From Prauserella aidingensis (GTDB taxonomy: Bacteria > Actinomycetota > Actinomycetes > Mycobacteriales > Pseudonocardiaceae): DNA of 64,000 bases. Location: the NCBI RefSeq assembly GCF_024171865.1, contig NZ_JAMTCN010000002.1:1-64000 (forward strand), in the 5' to 3' direction. Below the pieces are notes generated by a model. The model saw only the letters and a program-made list of their open reading frames with translations, had not been told where the DNA came from and searched no databases. A program made the position numbers and the translations under genes. Shown here piece by piece: positions 8,522-16,599 of the stretch; positions within the stretch are counted from its first letter, which is position 1, and each line of letters begins with the position of its first letter.

Positions 8522-9220
8522 ATGAGAACTGTCGGGAACGTTTCGAGAACCGTCGGCATGGCGACGGCCGTACTGCTCGGCGGCGCGCTGGTCACTCCGG
8601 CCGTGGCGATGGCAGGCCACGACCGCGACACTCCTGAACCGGCGGCTGCGGGCACGTCGGCGGCCGCGGATTCGGCGTCGGTACAGGCCGACATCGACGG
8701 CGACGGCGGTCCGGAGTTGATCACCGTGCGCGAACGGGGCGACCACCGGGTGGTGTCGGCCCGATTCGCCGACCATTCCTATGTGGAGTCCGCATTTCCC
8801 TCGGACACGGCGGGTCGGCTGCACCTCGACCCACGGGTGGCCGACCTCGGCAGGGACGGCACCCAGGAGCTCGTCGTCACGACCGCCACGGGTGCCAACA
8901 CGCTGACCTTCGCCGCGTTCACGTACGTTCCCGGACAGGGCCTCGTACGCGTGACCGATGCCGGCGGCGAACCGTTCACCTTCCACGACGGCGGCGGCGC
9001 GACGGCCCTGGCCTCGTACGCCTGCCACGAACCCGGTGCAGGCGACGCGACCTTCACCACGGTCCGCGCGCAGCGCACCGACGAGGGACTCGACGGGGTG
9101 CGCACGCGCTACGCCGTCCACGGCGACACGGTCGTCCCGCGTGGACAGACCGTGTTCCACGACGTCGCCGACGACGCACCGGTCGTACAGGCCGACCCGG
9201 ACAGCTGCTCCCCGACGTGA
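8522..9220 (+). CDS. Secreted FG-GAP/VCBS-like protein
   Basis: This 232-aa protein has a signal peptide: a basic start, then a hydrophobic segment TAVLLGGALVTPAVAMA ending in an AxA-type site near residue 30. A low-complexity Ala/Ser linker precedes VQADIDGDGGPELITVRERG, a DxDxDG calcium-binding loop as in FG-GAP/VCBS propeller repeats, and a second degenerate unit VADLGRDGTQELVVTT. Two cysteines (YACHE and DSC) near the C-terminus may form a disulphide. Role unknown; an extracellular binding module is plausible. It is convergent with the next gene at a 23-bp gap. Confidence 0.7.
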   Translation: MRTVGNVSRTVGMATAVLLGGALVTPAVAMAGHDRDTPEPAAAGTSAAADSASVQADIDGDGGPELITVRERGDHRVVSARFADHSYVESAFPSDTAGRLHLDPRVADLGRDGTQELVVTTATGANTLTFAAFTYVPGQGLVRVTDAGGEPFTFHDGGGATALASYACHEPGAGDATFTTVRAQRTDEGLDGVRTRYAVHGDTVVPRGQTVFHDVADDAPVVQADPDSCSPT

Positions 9221-9243
9221 CCGCGGCGTCCGGTCACGCCGGG

Positions 9244-10062
9244 TCAGCGCTCGCGCCTGCGCGAGAAGAACGTGGCGGCCAGCGGACCCGGTTCGTCGTC
9301 CGTGGTCGTCGCGACCGGTGGTGCCACCTGCTGCACGGTTGTCGTCTCCGGTGACGACGTGGTGGGCTGCTGCGTCGTCGGCGGTGGCGCGTCGGTGCTC
9401 GTGGGGCCGGGGGTGGTCGTCGGGCCGGGCGTGGGCTGGGGCGTGGTCGTCGGTTCCGGCTCAGGCGGTTCGACTTCGACGGTGATCCCGGCGCCGCCGA
9501 CCTCGTTGCCGTCGGCGTCGAACACCGTGTACGTGGCGTGCGCCGCGCCGCTGAACGTATCCGAGGGCGTGAACGTCACCGTGCCGTCGTCGCCGACGGC
9601 CCACTCGCCGCCTGCCGGGTCTCCCGGCGTCACCTCGACGCGGCCGCCCTCGGGCACGTTGCCGTCGTTGTCGAGCACGGCGATGTCGATCGGGGTGCCG
9701 GAGGAGGTGATCGCCGCGTCGTCCACGGCCTTGAACTCCGGCGGAGGAGGCGTGTCGGCGACGACGTTCCAGTTCCAGCGCACCTGGCCGCTGGTGCCCT
9801 GCGCTTCGTTGCCGGTCTCGCACGGCATCTCGACGGTGAAAGTGAAGATCCCGGTCGCTTCGCCCGGCTGGAGGACGACATCCTCCCAGTCCTCGAGTCC
9901 CAGCACGAGGAACGGCGCGATCGTCCCCGTGGCCTCGGCGCCGGTGTAGGTGACGGCTGTGGGCACATCGGTGTCGTTGATGATCTGTCCCGTCAACGTG
10001 GCCCGGGCACAGGGCACCATGCCGCCGATGCCGAACGACGTCGTCCAGCCCGGCCCGCCCAC
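9244..10062 (-). CDS. Cell-surface Ig/cadherin-like protein, apparently lacking its signal peptide
   Basis: From GTG 10062 the product is 272 aa; ATG 10020 is an alternative. A first beta domain begins GWTTSFGIGGMVPCARA and contains PCETGNEAQG. It is followed by an Ig-like domain (VDDAAITSSGTPIDIAVLDN ... FTPSDTFSGAAHATYTV) of the cadherin-like/VCBS type, then a Pro/Thr-rich stalk and a basic end FFSRRRER. Such proteins are normally exported, but no hydrophobic leader lies upstream: the frame runs into short tandem repeats (10077-10130) and then under the divergent pirin gene. The 5' end was probably lost. Confidence 0.6.
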   Translation of the reverse strand: MGGPGWTTSFGIGGMVPCARATLTGQIINDTDVPTAVTYTGAEATGTIAPFLVLGLEDWEDVVLQPGEATGIFTFTVEMPCETGNEAQGTSGQVRWNWNVVADTPPPPEFKAVDDAAITSSGTPIDIAVLDNDGNVPEGGRVEVTPGDPAGGEWAVGDDGTVTFTPSDTFSGAAHATYTVFDADGNEVGGAGITVEVEPPEPEPTTTPQPTPGPTTTPGPTSTDAPPPTTQQPTTSSPETTTVQQVAPPVATTTDDEPGPLAATFFSRRRER

Positions 10063-10140
10063 GGCGCTGAGCGCCGGAGACAATGGCGCCGGAGACAAAG
10101 GGGCCGGTGACCAATGGGGCCGGCGACCGGTGGAGGCGGA

Positions 10141-11103
10141 ATGAGCAATCTCGAGGCAGCGCCCGAGGAGCTGACGTGCACGTCGGCGCCGAACGACCGT
10201 GGGCGCGTGCTCGAACCGCGCAGCGTGCCGCTCGGCGGTCCGCGCGCGATGCCGGTACGTCGCACGCTGCCGCAGCGTGCGCAGTCGCTCATCGGCGCCT
10301 GGTGCTTCGTCGACCACTACGGTCCCGACGACGTGTCGGCCACCGGCGGCATGCGCGTCGCGGGCCACCCCCATACCGGGCTCCAGACGGTGTCCTGGCT
10401 GTTCCGCGGTGAGATCGAACATCGCGACACGACCGGCGTCCACGCCTGCGTCCGGCCCGGCGAGGTCAACCTGATGACCGCGGGAACCGGCATCGCGCAC
10501 TCGGAGTTCTCCACCCCCGACACGAGTGTGCTGCACGGCGTGCAGCTGTGGCTGGCGCTGCCCGAGACGGCCCGGTCCACCGCGCCGGGTTTCGAGCACT
10601 ACGCGCCGCCCACGGTCGACGTCGACGGCGCGCGCATCCTCGTCTTCCTCGGCTCGCTCGCCGGGCAGACCTCACCGGTGCACACGTTCACCCCGCTGCT
10701 CGGAGCCGAGATCACGCTGCCGGCAGGCCGGGAGCTGCGGCTGGACGTCGACCCGGCGTTCGAACACGGCGTGCTGGTCGACCACGGAACGGTCGGCACG
10801 GCCGGGGTGACCGCCGACGCGGGCAGGCTCGTCCACCAGCCCGTCGGTGCGGACACGGTGGTACTGCGCGCCGAGGCGGACGCACGCGTGCTGTTGCTCG
10901 GCGGCGAACCGCTGGGCGAGCAGATCGTCATGTGGTGGAACTTCGTCGGCCGTTCCCACGACGAGATCGCCGAGTACCGCCGCGAATGGGAACGGGAGCG
11001 CACGTCGCGCACGCCGGGCCGGTTCGGCGCCATGCCCGCCGAGTGGGCGGAGACCATTCCCGCACCCGAGCTGCCGAACGTGCGCCTGCGCCCGAGGGAG
11101 TAG
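10141..11103 (+). CDS. Pirin-family bicupin protein
   Basis: This 320-aa protein starts at ATG 10141 after GGAGGCGG. The N-terminal cupin has the pirin signature: AWCFVDHYGP, GHPHTGLQTVSWLFRGEIEH, then PGEVNLMTAGTGIAHSE, giving the His/His/His/Glu metal ligands. The C-terminal cupin ends with LLLGGEPLGEQIVMWWNFV, also typical. Pirins bind iron; many bacterial members are quercetinase-like dioxygenases or redox sensors. The actual substrate is unknown. Length is about 30 residues over the shortest bacterial pirins because of an N-terminal extension. Confidence 0.9.
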   Translation: MSNLEAAPEELTCTSAPNDRGRVLEPRSVPLGGPRAMPVRRTLPQRAQSLIGAWCFVDHYGPDDVSATGGMRVAGHPHTGLQTVSWLFRGEIEHRDTTGVHACVRPGEVNLMTAGTGIAHSEFSTPDTSVLHGVQLWLALPETARSTAPGFEHYAPPTVDVDGARILVFLGSLAGQTSPVHTFTPLLGAEITLPAGRELRLDVDPAFEHGVLVDHGTVGTAGVTADAGRLVHQPVGADTVVLRAEADARVLLLGGEPLGEQIVMWWNFVGRSHDEIAEYRREWERERTSRTPGRFGAMPAEWAETIPAPELPNVRLRPRE

Positions 11104-11155
11104 TGCCGACCAGCCGGTCAGGGCCTGAGAGGCGGAGTGGTGAGAGGCCGAGTGG

Positions 11156-11461
11156 TCAGAGGCCGAACCGCGTGCGCTGCGCCTCCGGTACGAGGTCGAG
11201 GTAGTCCTCGTGCTTGGCGATGAAGTCCCGCACGAACGGACAGTGCGGCAGGACGTCCAGTCCCTGCCCGCGCGCGTCGTCCAGCGCGTACCGGATCAGC
11301 TCGCTCGCGAGGCCGCGGCCCCCGTACGCCTCGCCGATCTCGGTGTGCAGGAACGCGACGGTGTCGTCGCGTCGCCGGTACTCCGCCATCCCCGCACGTT
11401 CGCCGTCGACGTGGATCTCGTATCGCCGGTCGTCCGGGTTGTCGGTGACCTTCGTGCTCAT
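11156..11461 (-). CDS. Small GNAT-family N-acetyltransferase (YjdJ/NATD1 type)
   Basis: This 101-aa protein is one compact GNAT domain of the short YjdJ/NATD1 kind: YEIHVDGERAGMAEY, FLHTEIGEAYGGRGLASELI (acetyl-CoA loop), then LPHCPFVRDFIAKHEDY, the conserved C-terminal motif. AAGGACGG precedes ATG 11461. The acceptor substrate is unknown. Between it and the pirin gene lies a 15-bp duplication (about 11127-11158), with no other feature. Confidence 0.85.
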   Translation of the reverse strand: MSTKVTDNPDDRRYEIHVDGERAGMAEYRRRDDTVAFLHTEIGEAYGGRGLASELIRYALDDARGQGLDVLPHCPFVRDFIAKHEDYLDLVPEAQRTRFGL

Positions 11462-11541
11462 CGCCGTCCTTCCGCCGCGTACCCCGAGCCGATGCCCGGG
11501 TTCCCGCCCCAGCCTGACACGACTCGGCCCGTACCCCGCGC

Positions 11542-11625
11542 GTGTTGCGGTTTCCGGGGGCCGTGTTGCGGCTTCGGGGGCGCGTGTTGCAGTTCCCAGG
11601 GGCCGTGGTGCGGACTCGGGGGACC
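11542..11625. repeat. 21-bp repeat array A (4 units)
   Basis: Four exact-length 21-bp units, each beginning GTG(T/G)TGC and containing a G-run near the end, lie between the YqeY-like gene (3' end at 11642) and the GNAT gene. The orientation is GTGTTGCGG on the plus strand. Opposite-orientation array B lies on the far side of the YqeY-like gene. Confidence 0.85.
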
Positions 11626-11641
11626 TGGCCGCTGGACGTGG

Positions 11642-12010
11642 TCAGCCTTCGACGAACCGGGCCAGGACGGTCGCCTCGTAGCGCACGGCGTCGGCAGCCT
11701 CCCGTTGTCCGAGCTCGTCGTACTGTGCCGCGTTGGCCCGCCGTTCCGCGACGGCCTCCCGCACGATGGCCGCGACGTCGTCGGCCGTCAGCTCCCGCCG
11801 GGCGACGTCGGCTGCGCCGACCCCGGACACGGCCCCCGCGACGTTCTCCGATCCCGCATCAGGAGCGGCATGGGCCGGGACTGCCTCGGCGTTGTCGATC
11901 GCGCCGAGTGCGGAGCGCAACGCCGCCGTCGCGCCCTTGTCCTTGGCCTTCATGGCATCTTTCAGCGCCGTTCGCATGGCGGTCCGAAGTGCCGTCGTCT
12001 GTTCCGTCAC
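11642..12010 (-). CDS. GatB/YqeY domain-containing protein
   Basis: This 122-aa protein starts at GTG 12010. It shows the YqeY pattern: a first helix LRTALKDAMKAKDKGATAAL then RSALGAIDNAEAV, a variable loop, then LTADDVAAIVREAVAERRAN and YDELGQREAADAVRYEATVL. The domain is shared with the tail of GatB and may bind tRNA or aminoacyl-tRNA; its role is not settled. A TTACGT hexamer lies 7 nt before the GTG, suggesting a leaderless mRNA. The gene is bracketed by two 21-bp repeat arrays in inverted orientation. Confidence 0.85.
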   Translation of the reverse strand: MTEQTTALRTAMRTALKDAMKAKDKGATAALRSALGAIDNAEAVPAHAAPDAGSENVAGAVSGVGAADVARRELTADDVAAIVREAVAERRANAAQYDELGQREAADAVRYEATVLARFVEG

Positions 12011-12056
12011 CGGCGCAACGTAACAACGCCGCGCCCCGGCCCGCTTCCCGTTTTCG

Positions 12057-12140
12057 GTGCAACACGGCACCCCGAATCCGCAACACGAGCCCCGGGATCC
12101 GCAACACGGGGCCCCGGAACCGCAACACGGGGTCGTCGGG
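12057..12140. repeat. 21-bp repeat array B (4 units)
   Basis: Four 21-bp units with CCGCAACAC on the plus strand run right up to position 12140, the base next to the stop codon of the acyl-CoA ligase (12141-12143). They fill the gap between that stop and the YqeY-like start. Confidence 0.85.
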
Positions 12141-13790
12141 TCAGTCGCGCAGTTGGCGTCGCAGGAGTTTGCCGGTGACGGTCTTGGGCAGTTCGTCGCG
12201 GATCTCCACCCGCCGCGGGTATTTGTACGCCGCCATGCGCTCCTTGCAGAAGGCGACGAGCTCGTCGGGTTCGACGGAACGGCCGGGCCGCAGGCTGACG
12301 AACGCCTTCACCGTCTCGCCGCGGTACTCGTCCGGCACGCCCACGACCGCGGCCTCGCGCACGGCGTCGTGCTCGTACAGCACGTCCTCGACCTCGCGGG
12401 GCCACACCTTGTAGCCCCCGGCGTTGATCTGGTCCTTCTTCCTGTCGACGAGGTAGAACCAGCCGTCGGCGTCCATGTAGCCGACGTCGCCGGTGTGCAG
12501 CTCGCCGCCGGGGAGGGCGTTCGCCGTCTCCTCGGGTTTGTTCCAGTAGCCGGGCACGACCTGCGGGCCGGACGTCACGAGCTCGCCGACCTCGCCCGGA
12601 GGCAGGTCGCGCCCGTCGTCGCCGACGACGCGCACCACGGTGTCGAACACCGGCACGCCCACGGACAGCGCGCCCGACGTCGGGTCGACCGGCGCGTCGG
12701 CACCCCTGGGCACGCCGTGTGACGGCGACGTGGTCTCGGTGAGGCCGTAGACGTTGTTGATGTAGTGGCCGAACGTCTCCTGGAACGCCTTCACGGTGCT
12801 CGGCGGGATCGGGGCGCCGCCGGAGTAGACGTTCGTCAGGCCGGCCAGCGCGTCCTTCTCGGCGTTCGGCGCGTTCATCAACGCGATGAACACCGTGATC
12901 GAACCGGCGGCGAACGTGACCCGCTCGTCCCGGATCGTCTCGATCGTCACCTCCGGGTCGAACCGGTACAGCAGCACCAGCGGAGCCCCGGTGAGCAGGG
13001 ACAACGCGACATGACCGATCAGGCCCGTGATGTGGAACAGCGGTGCGACACCCAGAACGACGTCGCCCGAGTCGATGCCGATCCAGGCGCGGAAGGTCTG
13101 CGCGTTGAACACCACGTTCCGGTGGGTGTTCATCGCGCCCTTGGGCGGCCCGGTCGTGCCGGAGGTGTAGGTCAGGAGGGCCACGTCGTCGGGCTGCAGT
13201 CGCACCGCAGGAGGCGCGCTACCCCGGAACCGCTCGAGCATCGTCGACATGTCGATGGTGCCGTCGCAGTCGACGCGTTCGATCCCGCCGAGCACGCGCT
13301 GGTCGCCGCGTGTCTGGTACTCGAGCTCCGACGTCGTGATCACGGTGCGCACCTCGGTGCGTGGCAGCACGGAGCTCGCCACGTCGCGGTACAGCCCTTC
13401 CAGGCACATCAGCACGCTCGCACCCGAGTCGGACAGGATGAGTTCGAGCTCCCGCTCGCGGTTCATCGGGTTGACCGACACCGCGATACCGCCCGCCTTC
13501 CATGTGCCGAGCTGGGCGATGACGAACTGCGGCACGTTCTGCGCGTAGATCGCGACCCGCTCGCCCGCCGTGAACCCCGTGTCGGCGAGGCCCGCGGCGA
13601 ACGCGTCGGACAGCTCGTCCAGTTCCTGCGCGCTGATGCGGCCGTCGAAGTAGCGGATCGCGTCGCCGTCGGGATCGCGGGCGACCGTGGCCGCGAACAT
13701 GTCCACCGTGTTGTCGAACTCGACCGTGAGCCCGCTCGGCAACCCCTCGGGGTAGAGCGCGAGCCACGGTTTCTCGTCGTAGACGCCCAT
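12141..13790 (-). CDS. AMP-dependent acyl-CoA synthetase/ligase
   Basis: This 549-aa member of the ANL superfamily activates a carboxylic acid with ATP and CoA. The P-loop-like motif A3, LLTYTSGTTGPPKGA, lies around residue 205, with the A5 motif VYGLTETTSPS, A7 ELHTGDVGYMDADGWFYLVD, A8 RKKDQINAGGYKVWPREVE, and the catalytic lysine in PKTVTGKLLRR near the C-terminus. Length fits medium/long-chain fatty acyl-CoA ligases; the true substrate cannot be read. The start ATG 13790 lies 4 nt after the stop of a small cyclase remnant, suggesting translational coupling to that remnant's ribosome-binding site. Confidence 0.9.
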   Translation of the reverse strand: MGVYDEKPWLALYPEGLPSGLTVEFDNTVDMFAATVARDPDGDAIRYFDGRISAQELDELSDAFAAGLADTGFTAGERVAIYAQNVPQFVIAQLGTWKAGGIAVSVNPMNRERELELILSDSGASVLMCLEGLYRDVASSVLPRTEVRTVITTSELEYQTRGDQRVLGGIERVDCDGTIDMSTMLERFRGSAPPAVRLQPDDVALLTYTSGTTGPPKGAMNTHRNVVFNAQTFRAWIGIDSGDVVLGVAPLFHITGLIGHVALSLLTGAPLVLLYRFDPEVTIETIRDERVTFAAGSITVFIALMNAPNAEKDALAGLTNVYSGGAPIPPSTVKAFQETFGHYINNVYGLTETTSPSHGVPRGADAPVDPTSGALSVGVPVFDTVVRVVGDDGRDLPPGEVGELVTSGPQVVPGYWNKPEETANALPGGELHTGDVGYMDADGWFYLVDRKKDQINAGGYKVWPREVEDVLYEHDAVREAAVVGVPDEYRGETVKAFVSLRPGRSVEPDELVAFCKERMAAYKYPRRVEIRDELPKTVTGKLLRRQLRD

Positions 13791-13794
13791 GAGC

Positions 13795-13935
13795 TCAGCG
13801 GATGGCGATGGGGTTGACGGGCGAGCCGGTGCCCTGCACGACCTCGAGTGGGGCGGCGGCGTACAGGAAGCTCCACCGGCCGTCGCGGGCGCAGGCCTCA
13901 CCGAGGACGTCGCGCATCGCAGGTGCTTCGGTCAT
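13795..13935 (-). pseudogene. Remnant of a cyclase-family (kynurenine-formamidase-like) gene
   Basis: A 46-codon frame starts at ATG 13935 with an excellent AAAGGAG 8 nt upstream. The translation, EACARDGRWSFLYAAAPLEV then GTGSPVNPIAIR, is recognisably the extreme C-terminus of the cyclase/metal-dependent hydrolase family (typically ~270-330 aa ending in GSPINPIAIK). All metal-binding N-terminal parts are missing. It probably survives because its start signal drives the ligase 4 nt downstream. The intact family member may have worked with the ligase in an aromatic or polyketide acid pathway (inference). Confidence 0.6.
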
Positions 13936-14201
13936 CGGTCAGCTCCTTTGCCGCCGTCTGCCAATGCCGGCCGATGGTGCGGCCGCCCGTGATCAGGTGT
14001 CAAGGTTGGACAGTCGGCGCGGGCATCACCGCGTGACAGCGGTTTTCCGCCGTGTGAGGGAGAATCGGCGTACGCCCCGGATCCCACGGTGACCGCTCGT
14101 GCAGCGATTCGCAGGCGCGGTGGTGGCGATGCCGACCGTGCGTACCTGTCGACGCTGCGATCGGGTCGCGTTGCGCGAGGTGGTCGAGTTCGCGGGCCGC
14201 G

Positions 14202-14915
14202 TCAGCTCGTCAGTCGGGCCTCGAGTGCGGTGAGGTCGGCCTTCGACAGGCCGCCGTCGAGCAGGAAGTCGGGCATCCGCAGGTGCGAGACCGTGGCGGC
14301 TATCGACTCCTCGATCGTGGTGCCGTGGTCGGTGAGGAGTGCAGTGACGGCGGTGAGCTGGTCCCTCGCGCCCATCGCGTCGAAGCGGGGTTGCAGGCGC
14401 ACGTAGCTCAGCAGGTGGTCGTCGCAGATCTCGTCGGTCGTGGCACCGGCGAACGTGAGCAGTACGAGCGCCACGAGCCCGGTCCTGTCCTTGCCGCCCG
14501 CGCAGTGGATCGCCACGCCACCGGGAGGGGCCGTCGCCACGGCACGGACCGCGGCGACGACGGCGTGGGCGTGCTCGTCGAGCATCGCGGTGTAGTGCAG
14601 CGGGGAGGCGAGTCCGTCGATGCGCTGCCAGCGGTCGTGGAACGGGGTGCCGACAGGTTCCACCGGCACGCGGACCGTCGTCATGCCGCCGGGTCGGGGC
14701 GTCGCGTCGGGTGTGCGCTCGCAGGGGTCGCGAAGATCCACGATCGTGCGAACGCCGTGTTTCCACGCGGCCGTCCACCCCGCACCGGTGAGCGTCGACG
14801 GTTCGTCCATGCGGACGACGGCACCCGGTGAGATACGGCCGAGCCCGCCCAGGTCGCGCACGTTGACACAGCCGTCCCAGGTGAGGTTCCTGTCGTAGGC
14901 AACGCCGTTGGTCAT
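14202..14915 (-). CDS. Tyrosine/dual-specificity protein phosphatase (MptpB-like)
   Basis: This 237-aa protein carries the CX5R signature AIHCAGGKDRTGLV, with the GKDR variant typical of the atypical lipid/tyrosine phosphatases related to mycobacterial PtpB. The N-terminal NVRDLGGLGRISPGAVVRMD and GVRTIVDLRDPCER are also family hallmarks. No signal peptide is visible, although PtpB relatives can be secreted without one. Start at ATG 14915 places the NVRDLGG motif at the usual ~20 residues. The stretch 13936-14201 upstream of the ligase unit and downstream of this gene shows no gene. Confidence 0.9.
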   Translation of the reverse strand: MTNGVAYDRNLTWDGCVNVRDLGGLGRISPGAVVRMDEPSTLTGAGWTAAWKHGVRTIVDLRDPCERTPDATPRPGGMTTVRVPVEPVGTPFHDRWQRIDGLASPLHYTAMLDEHAHAVVAAVRAVATAPPGGVAIHCAGGKDRTGLVALVLLTFAGATTDEICDDHLLSYVRLQPRFDAMGARDQLTAVTALLTDHGTTIEESIAATVSHLRMPDFLLDGGLSKADLTALEARLTS

Positions 14916-14973
14916 ATGCGGGGGACGCGCGGCACCGGGTGGGGGTTGAGTGCGTGCGGGTCGAGTGGACGGC

Positions 14974-15432
14974 TCACGGCGTGGCCTGCAGCAACCGCGG
15001 TGACACGGCGAAGCTCCGGCGCTCGTACGCGGTGACGGCACGTTCGCTCGAATGCACCGTCACCCATTCGAGGTCCAGCTCCCGCGCGCGGGCCAGCACC
15101 GCCTCGATGAGCCGGTCGCCGTGGCCCGCCGACCGGTGCTCCGGCTCGACGTAGACACATTGCAGATCGCCCACCATCCGGTCGGTCGACCGCGGTGACG
15201 GGACCCGCGGTTGCAGCGCCAGCCACGCCATACCGATGACCTCGTCGGCCAGGACCACGACCAGCGGGTGATGCGTATCGGTGTGCGCTCGCGCCCACGA
15301 GACGAACGCGGCCGCGAACTCGTCCCTCGTCGTGGTCGGTTCGTCCCCGCGGTCGATCACCCAGCGCCAGCGCATACCTGCCAGGAGGGGCAGTTCGTCG
15401 TCCCGGGCGGTGCGGATGGTCGATTCGTTCAT
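14974..15432 (-). CDS. GNAT-family N-acetyltransferase
   Basis: This 152-aa single GNAT domain has RTARDDELPLLAGMRWRWV at the start, LADEVIGMAWLALQPRVP (beta4), VYVEPEHRSAGHGDRLIEAV (the acetyl-CoA pyrophosphate loop) and HSSERAVTAYERRSF (substrate-side helix). CAGAAT lies exactly 7 nt before ATG 15432 and no Shine-Dalgarno is present, so the mRNA is probably leaderless. It is divergent from the SDR gene, with an 88-bp shared promoter region. The substrate is unknown. Confidence 0.88.
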   Translation of the reverse strand: MNESTIRTARDDELPLLAGMRWRWVIDRGDEPTTTRDEFAAAFVSWARAHTDTHHPLVVVLADEVIGMAWLALQPRVPSPRSTDRMVGDLQCVYVEPEHRSAGHGDRLIEAVLARARELDLEWVTVHSSERAVTAYERRSFAVSPRLLQATP

Positions 15433-15520
15433 GGGCCGCATTCTGTCGGAAACCGGAATTGTCGGCCGCCGCACGTAGCGTCGCGGGAACAGCGACGGGT
15501 GGAGCCGAGGAGGGGCGGTC

Positions 15521-16543
15521 GTGACGGACGATGCACGGGCGGACGGTGACAAGACGGACGGTGCAGGGGGCGACGGTGCGGGGGTGCACGCCGGCGGACC
15601 CGGGCACGGAGGAACCGCACGCGGCGGACAGCCGGCCGGCCGGAACCTGCACGGCAAGGTGGCACTGGTGGCCGGCGCGACGCGCGGTGCAGGTCGGGGC
15701 ATTGCCGCGGCGCTCGGTGAGGCGGGCGCGACGGTGATCTGCACCGGCCGCAGCTCCCGCGCGGGCAATGCGGCGTCGGACTACGACCGTTCCGAGACGA
15801 TCGAGGAGACCGCGGAACTGGTCACCTCGCTGGGCGGCACGGGTGTACCCGCCGTGGTCGACCACCTCGAACACGACCGGGTGCGCGCGCTCGCCGACCG
15901 GGTCCGCGGCGAGTTCGGTCACCTCGACGTACTGGTCAACGACATCTGGGGCGGCGAGGAACTGGTGGGCGACCCGGCGCAGTGGGACACCCCGATCTGG
16001 CGCCTGGACCTCGACGCCGGGCTGCGCATGCTGCGACTCGCCGTCGAGACACACCTGGTGACGTCGCATTTCCTGCTGCCGCTGCTCGTCGAACGTCCGG
16101 GCAGCCTGCTCGTCGAGGTCACCGACGGCACCACGGAGATCAACGCCTCGTCCTACCGGATCTCGGTGTTCTACGACCTCGCGAAGGCGTCGGTGAACCG
16201 GCTCGCCTTCTCGCAGGGACACGAACTCGCGGAGTACGGGGCGACAGCCGTCGCGGTCACGCCGGGGTGGCTGCGCTCGGAGATGATGCTCGAGCACTTC
16301 GGCGTCACGGAGGACACCTGGCGCGACGCACTGAACCCCGAACGTGCCGACGGACCGGTCGCACCCGCGGACTTCGCCACCTCCGAGACGCCGAGGTTCG
16401 TCGGCCGCGGCATCGCCGCTCTGGCCGCCGACCCCGAGCGTGCCCGCTGGAACCAGAGATCCGTCACCGCGGGCGACCTGGCGCGCGAATACGGCGTCAC
16501 CGACCTCGACGGCACGCAGCCCGACGCCTGGGCACGGTGGTGA
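15521..16543 (+). CDS. Short-chain dehydrogenase/reductase (SDR)
   Basis: This 340-aa protein starts at GTG 15521 behind GAGGAGGGG. After a disordered Gly/Asp-rich extension (~40 aa), the Rossmann fold begins: VALVAGATRGAGRGIAAAL (NAD(P) motif TGxxxGxG variant) and TGRSS, suggesting NADP preference. VNDIWGGEE replaces the usual NNAG. The catalytic tyrosine/lysine pair is not a plain YxxxK: FYDLAKASVNRLAF gives Y-D-L-A-K, which does match YxxxK. The variant NDIWGGE and TDGTTE sequence place it in an SDR subgroup common in bacteria and some eukaryotes (DHRS1-like). Substrate unknown. Confidence 0.85.
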   Translation: MTDDARADGDKTDGAGGDGAGVHAGGPGHGGTARGGQPAGRNLHGKVALVAGATRGAGRGIAAALGEAGATVICTGRSSRAGNAASDYDRSETIEETAELVTSLGGTGVPAVVDHLEHDRVRALADRVRGEFGHLDVLVNDIWGGEELVGDPAQWDTPIWRLDLDAGLRMLRLAVETHLVTSHFLLPLLVERPGSLLVEVTDGTTEINASSYRISVFYDLAKASVNRLAFSQGHELAEYGATAVAVTPGWLRSEMMLEHFGVTEDTWRDALNPERADGPVAPADFATSETPRFVGRGIAALAADPERARWNQRSVTAGDLAREYGVTDLDGTQPDAWARW

Positions 16544-16599
16544 CATCGACAGGGACGCCGCGTCGCGGGCGAGGGCACTGCGGCCGCGGCCACCGCGGG

